Below, in pieces: positions 35,273-43,985 of a stretch of 64,000 nt of DNA (its first letter is position 1; each line of letters opens with the position of its first letter). The notes under the pieces are model-generated. The model was not told where the DNA came from. It was given only the letters and a program-made list of their open reading frames with translations, and made no database searches. Origin of the DNA: Caulobacter sp. NIBR1757. GTDB taxonomy: Bacteria; Pseudomonadota; Alphaproteobacteria; Caulobacterales; Caulobacteraceae. The stretch lies in contig NZ_CP115463.1 in the NCBI RefSeq assembly GCF_027912495.1, forward strand, positions 1,387,501 through 1,451,500. The letters are read 5' to 3'. Made by a program: the position numbers and the translations under genes.

Positions 35273-36004
35273 TTATTTCCGAGGCTTACCCTTGTGGGCG
35301 CCGTTTGCCTGTAAGTTGGCGAGGTGGGCTGACCAGAGGTCGGGCCTTCGCTCGCGGGTCGTCAGTTCTCTCATCTCCTGCCGCCAGGCCGCGACCCGCT
35401 TGTGGTCGCCGCTCAGCAGCACCTCGGGGATATCGAGCCCTTCGAACGTCCGCGGTCGCGTGTACTGCGGATGCTCGAGGAGCCCGTCCTCGAAGCTCTC
35501 TTCCTTGAGGCTGTTCGCCTGACCCAGAACACCCGGGACCAGCCGAACACACGCCTCGATCGCCACCATCGCCGCCGCCTCGCCACCGGCCAGGACCGCG
35601 TCTCCGACAGAGACCTCCTCGAACCCCCGGGCGTCGAGCACCCGCTGGTCCACCCCCTCGAACCGGCCGCAGAGGACAACAATCCCCGGCGCCCTGGCCC
35701 ACTCACTTACCCGCGCCTGGGTCAGGGGCCTGCCCCGGGCGCTCATGCACAAAAGCGGCCGTCCCGCAGTCTCAACGCTGTCCAGCGCCGCCGCGATTAC
35801 GTCCGCCTTCATCACCTGTCCTGGACCGCCACCCGCGGGGGTGTCGTCGAGGAAGCCGCGCTTATCCTTGGAAAAGGTCCGAATGTCCACTGTTTCAAGG
35901 CGCCACAGGTCGCTTTCCCGCCAGGCGGTCCCGATCAGGCTGACGCCCAGCGGACCGGGGAAGGCCTCGGGGAACATGGTCAGGACGGTGGCGGTGAAGG
36001 GCAT
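35273..36004 (-). CDS. trmD: tRNA (guanine-N1)-methyltransferase
   Basis: This 243-residue SPOUT-class enzyme methylates G37 of tRNAs using SAM, preventing frameshifting. It has [15 protein letters not shown] at the N-terminus, then [15 protein letters not shown]. The trefoil-knot SAM site is [14 protein letters not shown]...[51 protein letters not shown] and [15 protein letters not shown] follow. The ATG at 36004 gives the standard length. It is coupled to rplS but separated from rimM by four other genes' worth of DNA. Confidence 0.97.
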   Translation of the reverse strand: MPFTATVLTMFPEAFPGPLGVSLIGTAWRESDLWRLETVDIRTFSKDKRGFLDDTPAGGGPGQVMKADVIAAALDSVETAGRPLLCMSARGRPLTQARVSEWARAPGIVVLCGRFEGVDQRVLDARGFEEVSVGDAVLAGGEAAAMVAIEACVRLVPGVLGQANSLKEESFEDGLLEHPQYTRPRTFEGLDIPEVLLSGDHKRVAAWRQEMRELTTRERRPDLWSAHLANLQANGAHKGKPRK

Positions 36005-36051
36005 GGGGCGGGGCGTATAGCCCAACCTGCCTCAAGAGTCGAAGGGCCGGG

Positions 36052-36429
36052 CTAGTTGGGCGCCAGGTCCAGGTTGAACTTCTCGGCGAAATCGGGATGC
36101 GGCGGGGTCGGCCAGCGGTACTCCGCGAAGACGTCGGCCATGCAGACGGCGACTTGGTCCTCGCTGTCCCGGTCGACCCGGTCGAACTTGCCGTCCTTGA
36201 AGCTGACCACCAGCGAGAAGCTCATCCGCCGGCGCAGCGAACTGGAATAGCAGCGGTCGAACAGGGCCGTGGTCTTGGGCTTGAGGAAGGGGTCCATCTT
36301 CTGGGCGCGCCATTCGGCGGCCTTGGGATCGTCCTTGTACTTGTCGGCGCGGGACAGGGCCTCGCCATAGGCGAGGCCGGAGCCGGACTGGAACATCAGG
36401 GCGAGGGTGATGGCTGTGGTGGTCAGCAT
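36052..36429 (-). CDS. Small exported protein of unknown function
   Basis: This 125-residue protein has a signal-like N-terminus (MLTTTAITLALMFQSGSGLA). The rest contains FDRCYSSSLRRRMSFSLVVSFKDGKFDRVDRDSEDQVAVCMADVFAEYRWPTPPH. The strand-helix pattern and two cysteines recall a TonB-C-terminal-like or small periplasmic domain, but no family is recognised with confidence. ATG at 36429 places the hydrophobic stretch at the N-terminus. It follows the ABA4-like gene by 10 bp and is co-directional with it. Confidence 0.6.
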   Translation of the reverse strand: MLTTTAITLALMFQSGSGLAYGEALSRADKYKDDPKAAEWRAQKMDPFLKPKTTALFDRCYSSSLRRRMSFSLVVSFKDGKFDRVDRDSEDQVAVCMADVFAEYRWPTPPHPDFAEKFNLDLAPN

Positions 36430-36439
36430 GGCCAAGGCT

Positions 36440-36877
36440 CTAGGCGCCAACCATGGCGCCACGGCGGCGGACCAGGCGCATGAGGACGAACAGCAGGAAG
36501 CCGACCGGGCCGAAGAACAGGGTCAGCAGCAGGATCGGAGTCAGCAGCCAGGGCGACACCCCCTCGGCATCGCCGGTGCGGCTGATCCAGCCGCCGACGA
36601 ACATGTCGAAGGCCAGATAGTGAACCCAGGCGACGAGCAGCATGTTCGGCTGGGCGAACAGGGTCTGAACCCCCTTCAGCGTGCTCATGTCGCCCTGTGC
36701 GCCGCCGAGGTTCATGGCCAGCATGATCAGGTAGGTGAGCGCGAACAGGGCCGGGACCATGTAGCCGCACAGGGGATCGGCCCAGCCGCGCATCGGCTTG
36801 ATGAACCGCGCCAGGATCATCACCAGCCAGAAGGCCATCGCGATCCAGTTCGCCGCCAGGTAGCCGTTGGCCGCCAT
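36440..36877 (-). CDS. ABA4-like (DUF4281) integral membrane protein
   Basis: This 145-residue protein has four hydrophobic segments (about residues 8-25, 40-60, 82-100 and 110-135) and the characteristic MLLVAWVHYLAFDMFVGGWISRTG segment. It matches the ABA4-like family, known from plant neoxanthin synthesis and from bacterial membrane proteins of unclear role. ATG at 36877 begins MAANGYLAANW; a second ATG four codons upstream is possible. It is divergent from tesB. Confidence 0.82.
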   Translation of the reverse strand: MAANGYLAANWIAMAFWLVMILARFIKPMRGWADPLCGYMVPALFALTYLIMLAMNLGGAQGDMSTLKGVQTLFAQPNMLLVAWVHYLAFDMFVGGWISRTGDAEGVSPWLLTPILLLTLFFGPVGFLLFVLMRLVRRRGAMVGA

Positions 36878-36975
36878 CGTCCCCTCCATCCCTGTTGCCG
36901 TCGCCAGACTGGCGCCGGATCGGCCTGCCGTCGAGCCGCTTGCCGCTCCGGTTCCACAGGCTTATGGCAGGCGCC

Positions 36976-37833
36976 ATGACCGACGCCGAAGACCTGATCG
37001 CCACCCTGGCTCTCGAACCCATCGAGCTGAACCTGTTCCGGGGCGTGTCCCCCAACGAGGGCTTCCCGCGCATCTTCGGCGGCCTGGTCATCGCCCAGGC
37101 CCTGCTGGCCGCCTATGAGACGGTCGAGGACCGGGTCTGCCACTCGCTGCACGCCTATTTCATCCGGCCGGGCGACGTGAACATTCCGGTGCTCTACGAG
37201 GTCGATCGGTCGCGCGACGGCGGCACCTTCACGACCCGGCGGGTCATCGCCATCCAGAACGGCAAGCAGATCTTCAACCTGGCCGCCTCCTTCCAGGTCG
37301 CCGAGGACGGGCTCGAGCACCAGTCGCCGATGCCCGAGCATCCCGATCCGGAATCGGTGAAGACCGAACTGGACCAGTTGCTGGCCAAGTTCGGCGACAA
37401 GCTGCCCGAGAAGATGAAGGAGCAGATGAAGCGTCCGCGCCCCATCGACCTGCGCTGGCCGGACCCGCAGAACATGTTCAAGCCGGTGCCCAAGCCGCCG
37501 CGCAAGCAGGTGTGGATGCGGGCCAAGGCGCCCATCGGCCCGGAAGTGAAGCTGCAGCAGGCCTGCCTGGCCTATGCCTCCGACATGGCCTTCATGGAGA
37601 CGGCGCTGCGGGTCCACGGCCTGACCTGGCAGACGCCGGGCCTGCAGTCGGCGAGCCTCGACCACGCCATGTGGTTCCACCGGCCGGTGGATTTCAACGA
37701 TTGGCTGCTGTTCGACCAGGACTGCCCGAGCACCAGCCAGGGGCGGGGCTTCATCCGTGGCGAGATGTACACCCAGGACGGCCGGCTGGCGGCGTCGGTG
37801 GCGCAGGAATGCCTGATGAGGGTGAAGGTGTAA
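36976..37833 (+). CDS. tesB: Acyl-CoA thioesterase II
   Basis: This 285-residue double-hotdog thioesterase hydrolyses medium- to long-chain acyl-CoA. It has NEGFPRIFGGLVIAQALLAAYETV, HSLHAYFIRPGDVNIPVLYEVDRSRDGGTFTTRRVIAIQNGKQIFNLAASFQ, and in the second half LDHAMWFHRPVDFNDWLLFDQDCPSTSQGRGFIRGEMYTQDGRLAASVAQE. These include the Asp, Thr/Ser and Gln active-site pattern of TesB. ATG at 36976 is preferred over 36964 because AGG lies just before it. It is transcribed against the surrounding ribosomal-maturation genes. Confidence 0.94.
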   Translation: MTDAEDLIATLALEPIELNLFRGVSPNEGFPRIFGGLVIAQALLAAYETVEDRVCHSLHAYFIRPGDVNIPVLYEVDRSRDGGTFTTRRVIAIQNGKQIFNLAASFQVAEDGLEHQSPMPEHPDPESVKTELDQLLAKFGDKLPEKMKEQMKRPRPIDLRWPDPQNMFKPVPKPPRKQVWMRAKAPIGPEVKLQQACLAYASDMAFMETALRVHGLTWQTPGLQSASLDHAMWFHRPVDFNDWLLFDQDCPSTSQGRGFIRGEMYTQDGRLAASVAQECLMRVKV

Positions 37834-37838
37834 GCGCC

Positions 37839-38375
37839 TTACGCCTCGTCCTCGCCGTCCTCGGGACGGACTTCGATCTCGGTGGGCCGCACGACGGTCA
37901 GCTTGCCCCCGGCGATATCGACCGTCGGCACCGCCTCGCGGGTGAAGCCGAGGTACCAGGTCTGGCCGCCGAGGGCTGGCTCGATCTCCAGGATGTCGCC
38001 GGCGCCGAAGTCCTGCACGGACTTCACCTTGCCCAGCACCTCGCCCTCCGGCGTCACTGCCGACAGGCCGATCAGGTCGGCCAGGTAGAACTCGTCCTCG
38101 TCCGGCTCGGGAAGGTCGGCGCGGTCGATGTGCAGGGTCAGGCCGCGCAGGGCGTCGGCCGCCTCCTTGGTGTCGATGCCCTTGGCGCGGGCGACGACGC
38201 CGCCCTTGTTCAGGCGCGCCGAAGTGATGGTCAGGGCCGGCGAGCCATCGGCGCGCTTGAGGCGCTTGTATTGCGTCAGGGCCAGCGGATCGGCCGTAAA
38301 GGTGGCAATCCGCAGCTCGCCACGAACGCCGTGGGCGCCGCCGACCCGGCCGATGAGGAGGAGGTTGGAACTCAT
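37839..38375 (-). CDS. rimM: 16S rRNA processing/30S maturation factor RimM
   Basis: This 178-residue protein has LLLIGRVGGAHGVRGELRIATFTADPLALTQYKRL at the N-terminus and the PRC-barrel half DEFYLADLIGLSAVTPEGEVLGKVKSVQDFGAGDILEIEP. These are typical of RimM, which binds S19 during 30S head assembly. The start MSSNLLLIG at 38375 is standard; the longer frame runs into a repeat. A pair of REP-like repeats has been inserted between it and rpsP. Confidence 0.96.
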   Translation of the reverse strand: MSSNLLLIGRVGGAHGVRGELRIATFTADPLALTQYKRLKRADGSPALTITSARLNKGGVVARAKGIDTKEAADALRGLTLHIDRADLPEPDEDEFYLADLIGLSAVTPEGEVLGKVKSVQDFGAGDILEIEPALGGQTWYLGFTREAVPTVDIAGGKLTVVRPTEIEVRPEDGEDEA

Positions 38376-38420
38376 GCAGAGCCTTGGAACGGAAACCGGC
38401 GCGGAGGGCAAGAGCCGCGT

Positions 38421-38477
38421 CCTTCTCCCGCTTGTCGGGAGAAGGTGGCCGCGAAGCGGTCGGATGAGGGCAGCGCC
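38421..38477 (+). repeat. REP-like repeat copy E
   Basis: It has the CCTTCTCCCG hairpin, a shorter second hairpin (GGCCGCGAAGCGGTC) and GGATGAGGGCAGCGCC. It is paired with the inverted copy F 49 bp away. Both lie between rimM and rpsP within an otherwise co-directional ribosomal gene set. Confidence 0.88.
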
Positions 38478-38526
38478 AGCCTTCGAAGGTGTGGTTCAGA
38501 TACGGAAAAGGGCAGACCAGCCGGAG

Positions 38527-38587
38527 CCGGTGCTGCCCTCATCCGACCCCCTTCGGGGGCCACCTTCTCCCGACAAGCGGGAGAAGG
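38527..38587 (-). repeat. REP-like repeat copy F (inverted partner of copy E)
   Basis: This is the reverse complement of the REP unit with the canonical CCCCCTTCGGGGG hairpin, ending 10 bp from the rpsP stop codon. Confidence 0.88.
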
Positions 38588-38597
38588 GACCTGAGCT

Positions 38598-39128
38598 TTA
38601 ACCTTCGGTCTTTTCTTCGCCAGCGTCGGCGGCCGGGGCTTCTTCAGCGGCCGGAGCCTCTTCAGCAGCTGGGGCCTCTTCAGCGGCGGGCGCAGCTTCG
38701 GCAGCCGGAGCAGCCTCTTCAGCCGGAGCTTCTTCGGCCACCGGGGCTTCGACTTCCGGTTCCGGCTCGGGGGCCGGCGGGTTGGCGGCCAGTTCGGCGG
38801 CGGCGGCGGCGCGCTCTTCAGCGCGTTCCTCGGCCTTCTTGCCCGGCTTGCCCTTGGTCGGGTTGTTGCCGTGGGCCCACTGCACGAGGCCTTCCTTGGC
38901 AAGGAAGCGCGCGACGCGGTCGGTCGGCTGGGCGCCCTTCTTGATCCAGGCTTCGATCGACTCCAGCTTCAGGGTGACGCGGGTCGGGTCGTCCTTCTTG
39001 AGGAGCGGGTTGTAGGTGCCGACCTTCTCGATGAAACGGCCGTCGCGGGGCGAGTGGCTGTCAGCGACGACGATCGAGTAGTAGGGGCGCTTCTTGGTGC
39101 CGCCACGGGCCAGACGAATCTTCAGCAT
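38598..39128 (-). CDS. rpsP: 30S ribosomal protein S16 with long Ala/Glu/Pro tail
   Basis: Residues 1-90 are a normal S16: [41 protein letters not shown], then [22 protein letters not shown] tail of more than 80 residues follows, first Lys/Glu/Ala-rich ([18 protein letters not shown]), then Pro/Glu-rich, then at least five copies of an EEAPAA-like repeat. Bacterial S16 is usually 80-90 residues; Ala-rich tails occur in some alphaproteobacteria. The tail is probably disordered and exposed. It lies 25 bp after ffh. Confidence 0.96.
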   Translation of the reverse strand: MLKIRLARGGTKKRPYYSIVVADSHSPRDGRFIEKVGTYNPLLKKDDPTRVTLKLESIEAWIKKGAQPTDRVARFLAKEGLVQWAHGNNPTKGKPGKKAEERAEERAAAAAELAANPPAPEPEPEVEAPVAEEAPAEEAAPAAEAAPAAEEAPAAEEAPAAEEAPAADAGEEKTEG

Positions 39129-39153
39129 TTTGAGGGTAGTCCTTGGAGTTGGT

Positions 39154-40680
39154 TCAGTTTTTCTTGAACGGGTTGAAAGACGAGGCGCCCAGGCCGGGAA
39201 GGCCGGGCAGGTTGGGTAACGAGCCGCCGCCGGGTCCGCCCAGGCCGGGCAATCCCTTCAGCTGCTTTTCGAGTTCGGCCGGATCAACCTCCGGCATCTT
39301 GCCGCCGCCGAGGTTTTTCAGGCGATCGCCGCCGCCGCCGCCGAGCATGGCGGCCATCTTGGCGAAGCCCTTGCCGCCGCCCTTGCTCATCATCTTGAAG
39401 GCGTCGGCCATCTGACGGTGTTGCTTGAGCAGGCGGTTGACCTCGGCCACGTCGACGCCCGAACCGGCGGCGATGCGGCGCTTGCGCGAGGCGGCCAGGA
39501 TGTCGGGCTTCTTGCGCTCCAGCTTGGTCATCGAGCTGATGATGGCCTGCTGGCGGCTGATCGACTTGTCGTTGAGGCCGGCCTCGGCGATCTGCCCCTT
39601 CATCTTCTGGACGCCGGGAAGCATGCCCATCAGGCCTTCCATGCCGCCCATCTTCTGCATCTGGGAAAGCTGTTCCGACAACATGTCCAGATCGAACTGG
39701 CCCTTGGCCAGCTTGCGGGCCATGGCCTCGGACTTGGCCTGGTCGAAGTCGGCGGCGGCCTTTTCGACGAGGGCGACGATATCGCCCTGGCCGAGGATGC
39801 GGCCGGCCACGCGGCGGGCGTCGAAGACGTCGAGGGCCTCGACCTTTTCGCCGGCGCCCAGGAACTTGATCGGCAGGCCGGTGACGGCCCGCATCGACAG
39901 GGCCGCGCCGCCGCGCCCGTCGCCATCGGCGCGAGTCAGGATCAGGCCGGTGAGCGGCAGGCGCTCGTGGAAGGCTTTCGCCGTGCGCACCGCGTCCTGA
40001 CCGGTCAGGCTGTCGGCGACCAGGATGGTTTCGGCCGGGCTGGAGATACGGGCGATCTCGGCCGCCTCGGCCATCATGCTCTCGTCCAGCGTCGTGCGGC
40101 CGGCGGTGTCGAGGATGAGGATGTCGTAGCCGCCCAGCTTGGCGGCGCTCATGGCGCGCTTGGCGATATCGACGGCCGATTGGCCGGCGACGATGGGCAG
40201 GGTGTCGACCTCGACCTGCTTGCCCAGCATGGCCAGCTGTTCCATGGCGGCCGGACGACGGGTGTCCAGCGAGGCCATCAGGACCTTCTTGCGGTCCGTC
40301 TTGCTGAGGCGCAGAGCCAGCTTGGCCGAAGTGGTAGTCTTGCCCGAGCCCTGCAGGCCGCTCATCAGAATGACGCTGGGTGGGTTGAGGGCGATGTTGA
40401 GGCCCACCGGCTCTTCGCCGCCGAGCATCTCGACCAGGCCGTCGTAGACGATCTTCACCACCTGGTCGGCGGGGCGGATCGAGCGGATCACCGCCTCGCC
40501 GGTGGCTTCCTCGCGGGCCTTGGCGATGAAGTCCTTGACCACCGGCAGGGCGACGTCAGCCTCCAGCAGCGCCACGCGAACCTCGCGCAGCGCTTCATCG
40601 ACGTCCTTCTCGCTGAGGACGCCGCGTCCGGACAGGCGGTCGAAGACACCGCTCAGCCGTTCTGTAAGGCCTTCAAACAT
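39154..40680 (-). CDS. ffh: Signal recognition particle protein Ffh
   Basis: This 508-residue GTPase targets nascent membrane proteins. The N domain starts [35 protein letters not shown]. The G domain has [16 protein letters not shown] near residue 110, [25 protein letters not shown] and [14 protein letters not shown]. The Met-rich M domain ([16 protein letters not shown] and a C-terminal Gly/Leu/Pro tail) binds 4.5S RNA and signal sequences. It heads the ffh-rpsP-rimM set. The 175-bp region upstream (40681-40855) should hold its promoter; no clear elements were seen. Confidence 0.98.
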   Translation of the reverse strand: MFEGLTERLSGVFDRLSGRGVLSEKDVDEALREVRVALLEADVALPVVKDFIAKAREEATGEAVIRSIRPADQVVKIVYDGLVEMLGGEEPVGLNIALNPPSVILMSGLQGSGKTTTSAKLALRLSKTDRKKVLMASLDTRRPAAMEQLAMLGKQVEVDTLPIVAGQSAVDIAKRAMSAAKLGGYDILILDTAGRTTLDESMMAEAAEIARISSPAETILVADSLTGQDAVRTAKAFHERLPLTGLILTRADGDGRGGAALSMRAVTGLPIKFLGAGEKVEALDVFDARRVAGRILGQGDIVALVEKAAADFDQAKSEAMARKLAKGQFDLDMLSEQLSQMQKMGGMEGLMGMLPGVQKMKGQIAEAGLNDKSISRQQAIISSMTKLERKKPDILAASRKRRIAAGSGVDVAEVNRLLKQHRQMADAFKMMSKGGGKGFAKMAAMLGGGGGDRLKNLGGGKMPEVDPAELEKQLKGLPGLGGPGGGSLPNLPGLPGLGASSFNPFKKN

Positions 40681-40855
40681 TCACAACCTCATATGCACAA
40701 CGAAGCCAGCCCCCGTGGACGATCGCGTCGACGGGGGTCCTCTCCATCCTCGTCCGATATAGGCATCGGGGTCGTGATGGGGGAGGGCGCTGGCAGATTG
40801 CGCCGGGAAGGGCGCGCTTATGGGCGAAAGGGGCGCAAAGGTCAAGGAATGGCGC

Positions 40856-41332
40856 TTAGGCCTCTCCCGCGATCACCGCGTTCGAATAGCGGCTGTCGGC
40901 GGTGACCTCCTCGCCCAGCCAGTCCGGCCGCTCGAAGTCGGCGTCGGCGCTTGGCAGTTCGATCTCGGCCAGCACCAGGCCGGGGCGCGGGTGCTCGAAT
41001 TCGTCGACTTCGAACAGGCTGGCCCCCACCTGCACGGTGTAGCGGACTTTGCGGATCACCCCGCCATCGACCATGCCGCTGTCCAGGATGGCGGCGCCCT
41101 GGTCGGCGGGGATGGGGAAGTTGAACTCCGGCCGCTCGCGCCCCTCGGGGTCGATGGCCAGGCCCTTGAGGGTCAGGATCGCCGCCTCGCCCTCGAAGCG
41201 CACCCGGATGGAAGCTTGCTTGCGGCGGCTGACGTAGCCCGCCCGCATGACCACCGGCTCGCCGACCACCTGATCCCGCCAGGTCTCGTCCAGCACCAGG
41301 AACTTGCGCTCGATCTCGCGGTGGGCGGTCAT
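40856..41332 (-). CDS. CYTH domain protein (triphosphate tunnel family)
   Basis: This 158-residue protein begins MTAHREIERKFLVLDETW, the EIERKFL signature of the CYTH/inorganic triphosphatase fold. It continues with alternating charged strands (RMRFEGEAAILTLKG-type, REQPEFNF-type, VRYTVQVGASLFEVDEFEHPRPGLVLAEIELPSADADFERPDWLG). The tunnel binds triphosphate with Mg or Mn; members act as inorganic triphosphatases or adenylate cyclases. The start overlaps the stop of the upstream membrane protein by 4 bases, suggesting coupling. Confidence 0.9.
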   Translation of the reverse strand: MTAHREIERKFLVLDETWRDQVVGEPVVMRAGYVSRRKQASIRVRFEGEAAILTLKGLAIDPEGRERPEFNFPIPADQGAAILDSGMVDGGVIRKVRYTVQVGASLFEVDEFEHPRPGLVLAEIELPSADADFERPDWLGEEVTADSRYSNAVIAGEA

Positions 41333-42234
41333 TTGATGCGGCGGTCGATGAACGGCTGCTGGCGGAAGACGATGTAGACCCGCTTCATGTCGCGCTGGAC
41401 TCGGCTCATCTCGTAGTAGTTGGTGGCGATCGGATTGCCCCAGCCGCCGCGCAGGCGGACGCCGTAATAATCCATGTCCCAGGCCCCGCGGTTGTTGCGC
41501 AGGTCGCTAAGGAACTTGCCGGCGATCACCCCGTATTCGGCCCGCAGGTCCCAGAATTTCTCGACCACCCGGTCGGAGGTGGCGGCCTGGCGGTCGAACC
41601 GCAGCATGCGCTCGCGGGCCGCCTGGGTGTCGCCCAGCCGGGCGGAGATGTCGCGGCGCACGGCGATGCGGCGGGCGCGGAAGGCGGTGGCCTTGGCGGT
41701 GACCTCGGCGTTGTAGCGGTCGAGGCTGGCCTGGGCCCGGATCAGCGGATCGCCGCCGCCCTCGGCGGTCAGGACCGGCACGCTGGCCCGGGCCAGACTG
41801 GTCTCCATCTCGTTGATGTCCTTCTGAGTGGCGCGGACATAGGCGTCCTCCAGCTTGAAGACGTCGTAGTCGCGCAGAGCTCGCGGGCCGCTGACCAGCA
41901 GCAGGCCGGCGACCATTGAGACGGCGGCGGCGCCGAAGACGGCGAACACCGGCACGGTGGCGTCCTTATGGCCGGCGGGCCGCAGGATCATGAAGTACAG
42001 CGGCAGCAGGAACAGACCGATGATCGCCACCAGCGCCGGGAAGGCATAGAGGCCCAGCCATGTCCAGACCTCCCAGGGGGCGCTCAGCTTCAAGGGATCA
42101 ACGTTGAGGATCGAGGCCCAGATGCCGCCGATGACGGCCGCCGCCAGGGCCGCCGCGACAATGCTCAGTCTTTTGTTGACGCCGCCCGCCACCCCCATGG
42201 TCCGCGTGTGGCCCTTGCTCAGATCGTAAGTCAC
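41329..42234 (-). CDS. Membrane protein with cytoplasmic or periplasmic helical domain, unknown
   Basis: This protein of about 301 residues has three hydrophobic segments (LSIVAAALAAAVIGGIWASIL, WLGLYAFPALVAIIGLFLLPLYFMIL and VPVFAVFGAAAVSMVAGLLLVSG) in the first 130 residues. A charged, probably helical region follows (YVRATQKDINEMETSLARA...RISAR-type) and ends MKRVYIVFRQQPFIDRRIK. No family is recognised. The GTG at 42234 has a G-rich site upstream; ATG at 42198 is an alternative. It overlaps the CYTH gene and is divergent from an ATPase gene. Confidence 0.66.
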   Translation of the reverse strand: MTYDLSKGHTRTMGVAGGVNKRLSIVAAALAAAVIGGIWASILNVDPLKLSAPWEVWTWLGLYAFPALVAIIGLFLLPLYFMILRPAGHKDATVPVFAVFGAAAVSMVAGLLLVSGPRALRDYDVFKLEDAYVRATQKDINEMETSLARASVPVLTAEGGGDPLIRAQASLDRYNAEVTAKATAFRARRIAVRRDISARLGDTQAARERMLRFDRQAATSDRVVEKFWDLRAEYGVIAGKFLSDLRNNRGAWDMDYYGVRLRGGWGNPIATNYYEMSRVQRDMKRVYIVFRQQPFIDRRIK

Positions 42235-42356
42235 GTTCGTCCCCCCATATTCCCCGTCCGGACCTGACGCACAATCGTGGGGTTCCGGCCTCACGGTCAA
42301 CCGCGAGATCGCCCACCGACCTTGAGAATCCGCGGGCCCCGGCCGATGGTTGGCGC

Positions 42357-43520
42357 ATGAGCCTGGTCGTCCGTGAATTTCGCGCCAAGGGGTTCCGCTC
42401 GTTGCGGGGCATCACCTATCCGGTCAGTGGGCTGGACGTGTTCGTCGGGACCAACGGGGTCGGCAAGACCAACCTCTACCGGGGGCTGGAACTGATCCAG
42501 TCGGCGGCCGCCAACCGGCTGGCGCGGGATGTGGTGCTGGACGGCGGACTGACCTCGGTGCTCTGGGCCGGCACGCGGCGGCGCAATGAGCAGGCCGAGA
42601 TGACCCTGTCGGTCAGCCTGGCCGATCCGGACGGGCGAAGTCGCGGGGTCTATCGCTACGAGGTGACCGTCGGCATGCCGCCCCAGTTCAAGGGGGAGCC
42701 GCTGTCGGCGACATTCCTCTATGAGCCGCAGATCAAGGAAGAGAGCGTCGCCTTCGAGACCGGCTCGCGGGCGGTGCGGCTGCTGGAGCGCAAGGGGCAT
42801 TCGGTCATGGTGCGGGGCGAGGACGGCCGTCCGGCGGCGCTCGACATCGACCTGCTGTCCTCCGAGACGGTGCTGGGGCGGCTGGAGGACCCGGGGCGCT
42901 ATCCGGAGCTTGACGCCCTGCGCCGCACGATCCTGCAGTGGCGGTTCTACCATGGACTGCGCACCGACGCGGCCTCGCCGCTGCGCCGGCCCTGCCCGGC
43001 GGTGGCCACCCCGACCCTGGCTTCGGACGGGTCCGATCTGGCGGCGGTGTTCGCCACCCTGCGCCATATCCGGGCCGACAGCCGCGAGCTCGACAAGGTC
43101 ATCGACGCCGCCTTCCCGGGGGCCAGGCTGGAGGTGCCGACGCCGGGCCTGATGGCCAACTTCGGCATGACCTTTCCCGACTTCCCCCAGCGGGTGTTCG
43201 ATGCAGCCGAACTGTCGGACGGCACCCTGCGGTTCCTTTCGCTGGCCGGGGCGCTGCTGGCCTATCGCCTGCCGCCGTTCATCGCGCTGAACGAGCCGGA
43301 GGCCAGCCTGCATCCGGACCTGATGGAGCCCCTGGCCAGGCTGATCGCCGCCGCCGCCGAGCGCACCCAGCTGTGGCTGGTCACCCATTCGGAGCGGCTG
43401 GCCGAGGCGGTGATCGCCACCGGCGCCGGAAAGGTGCGCACGGTGCTGAAGCAGGACGGGGAGACGCGGATCGAAGGCCTGCGCGCCTGGGGCCGGTTCG
43501 AAGACGAGGATGAGGACTAG
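42357..43520 (+). CDS. AAA-type ATPase of the RecF/OLD-like group (COG4637-like)
   Basis: This 387-residue ABC-type ATPase has the Walker A GTNGVGKTNL near residues 31-40, an ABC signature-like ELSDGTLRFLSLAGALLAYR near residue 285, Walker B FIALNEPEASLHPDL near residue 310, and the switch His in LVTHSERLAEAV. There is no TOPRIM nuclease domain, unlike full OLD proteins. Such stand-alone predicted ATPases are common and poorly understood. Its stop shares CTAG with the converging VOC gene. Adjacent divergent genes encode an unknown membrane protein and a CYTH protein. Confidence 0.88.
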   Translation: MSLVVREFRAKGFRSLRGITYPVSGLDVFVGTNGVGKTNLYRGLELIQSAAANRLARDVVLDGGLTSVLWAGTRRRNEQAEMTLSVSLADPDGRSRGVYRYEVTVGMPPQFKGEPLSATFLYEPQIKEESVAFETGSRAVRLLERKGHSVMVRGEDGRPAALDIDLLSSETVLGRLEDPGRYPELDALRRTILQWRFYHGLRTDAASPLRRPCPAVATPTLASDGSDLAAVFATLRHIRADSRELDKVIDAAFPGARLEVPTPGLMANFGMTFPDFPQRVFDAAELSDGTLRFLSLAGALLAYRLPPFIALNEPEASLHPDLMEPLARLIAAAAERTQLWLVTHSERLAEAVIATGAGKVRTVLKQDGETRIEGLRAWGRFEDEDED

Positions 43521-43909
43521 CCGCGCAGCTCCAGACCGTTCCCCTCGGGGTCCTTGAGATACAGGCTGAGGCCCTCGCCGCCGGCCCCGTAGCGCAGGCC
43601 CTCCTCGCCGACCTCGACACCATGCGCGAGCAGATGCGCCTTGACCGTCTCCAGGTCGAAGCCGGCGACGGTCAGGCAGACGTGGTCGAGGTTGCGGCCC
43701 TCCGGGCCCGGCCCGGCCCCTCCCATGCGGCCGAGGCGGCCATCGACCGAGACGATGTCGATCAGGCTGCCGCCGGCCCGCAGCTGGACCAGGCCGATGG
43801 CGTCCTGCCGCTTCTCGACGCTGAGGCCGAGGACGCCAGTGTAGAAGTCGACGAGCCGCTGCTGGTCGTGGGCCCGCAGGACGATGTGGTCGATGCCGGT
43901 GATCTGCAT
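43517..43909 (-). CDS. VOC-family (glyoxalase-like) protein
   Basis: This 130-residue protein begins MQITGIDHIVLRAHDQQRLVDFYTGVLGLSVEKRQ and has a matching second half (NLDHVCLTVAGFDLETVKAHLLAHGVEV...LYLKDPEGNGLELRG). Metal ligands are the His of IDHIV, the His of LDHVC and the Glu of LELRG, the pattern of single-metal VOC enzymes. The substrate is unknown; glyoxalase I, fosfomycin-resistance or dioxygenase-like roles are all possible. The ATG at 43909 starts the domain. Confidence 0.88.
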   Translation of the reverse strand: MQITGIDHIVLRAHDQQRLVDFYTGVLGLSVEKRQDAIGLVQLRAGGSLIDIVSVDGRLGRMGGAGPGPEGRNLDHVCLTVAGFDLETVKAHLLAHGVEVGEEGLRYGAGGEGLSLYLKDPEGNGLELRG

Positions 43910-43985
43910 TCTGCTGAGGTGGGTGGTTTTGGCGGCGGCGGCAAGGCCGGTTGACGAACGCGCGGCGGGCTCGTCCGATCGCCGG

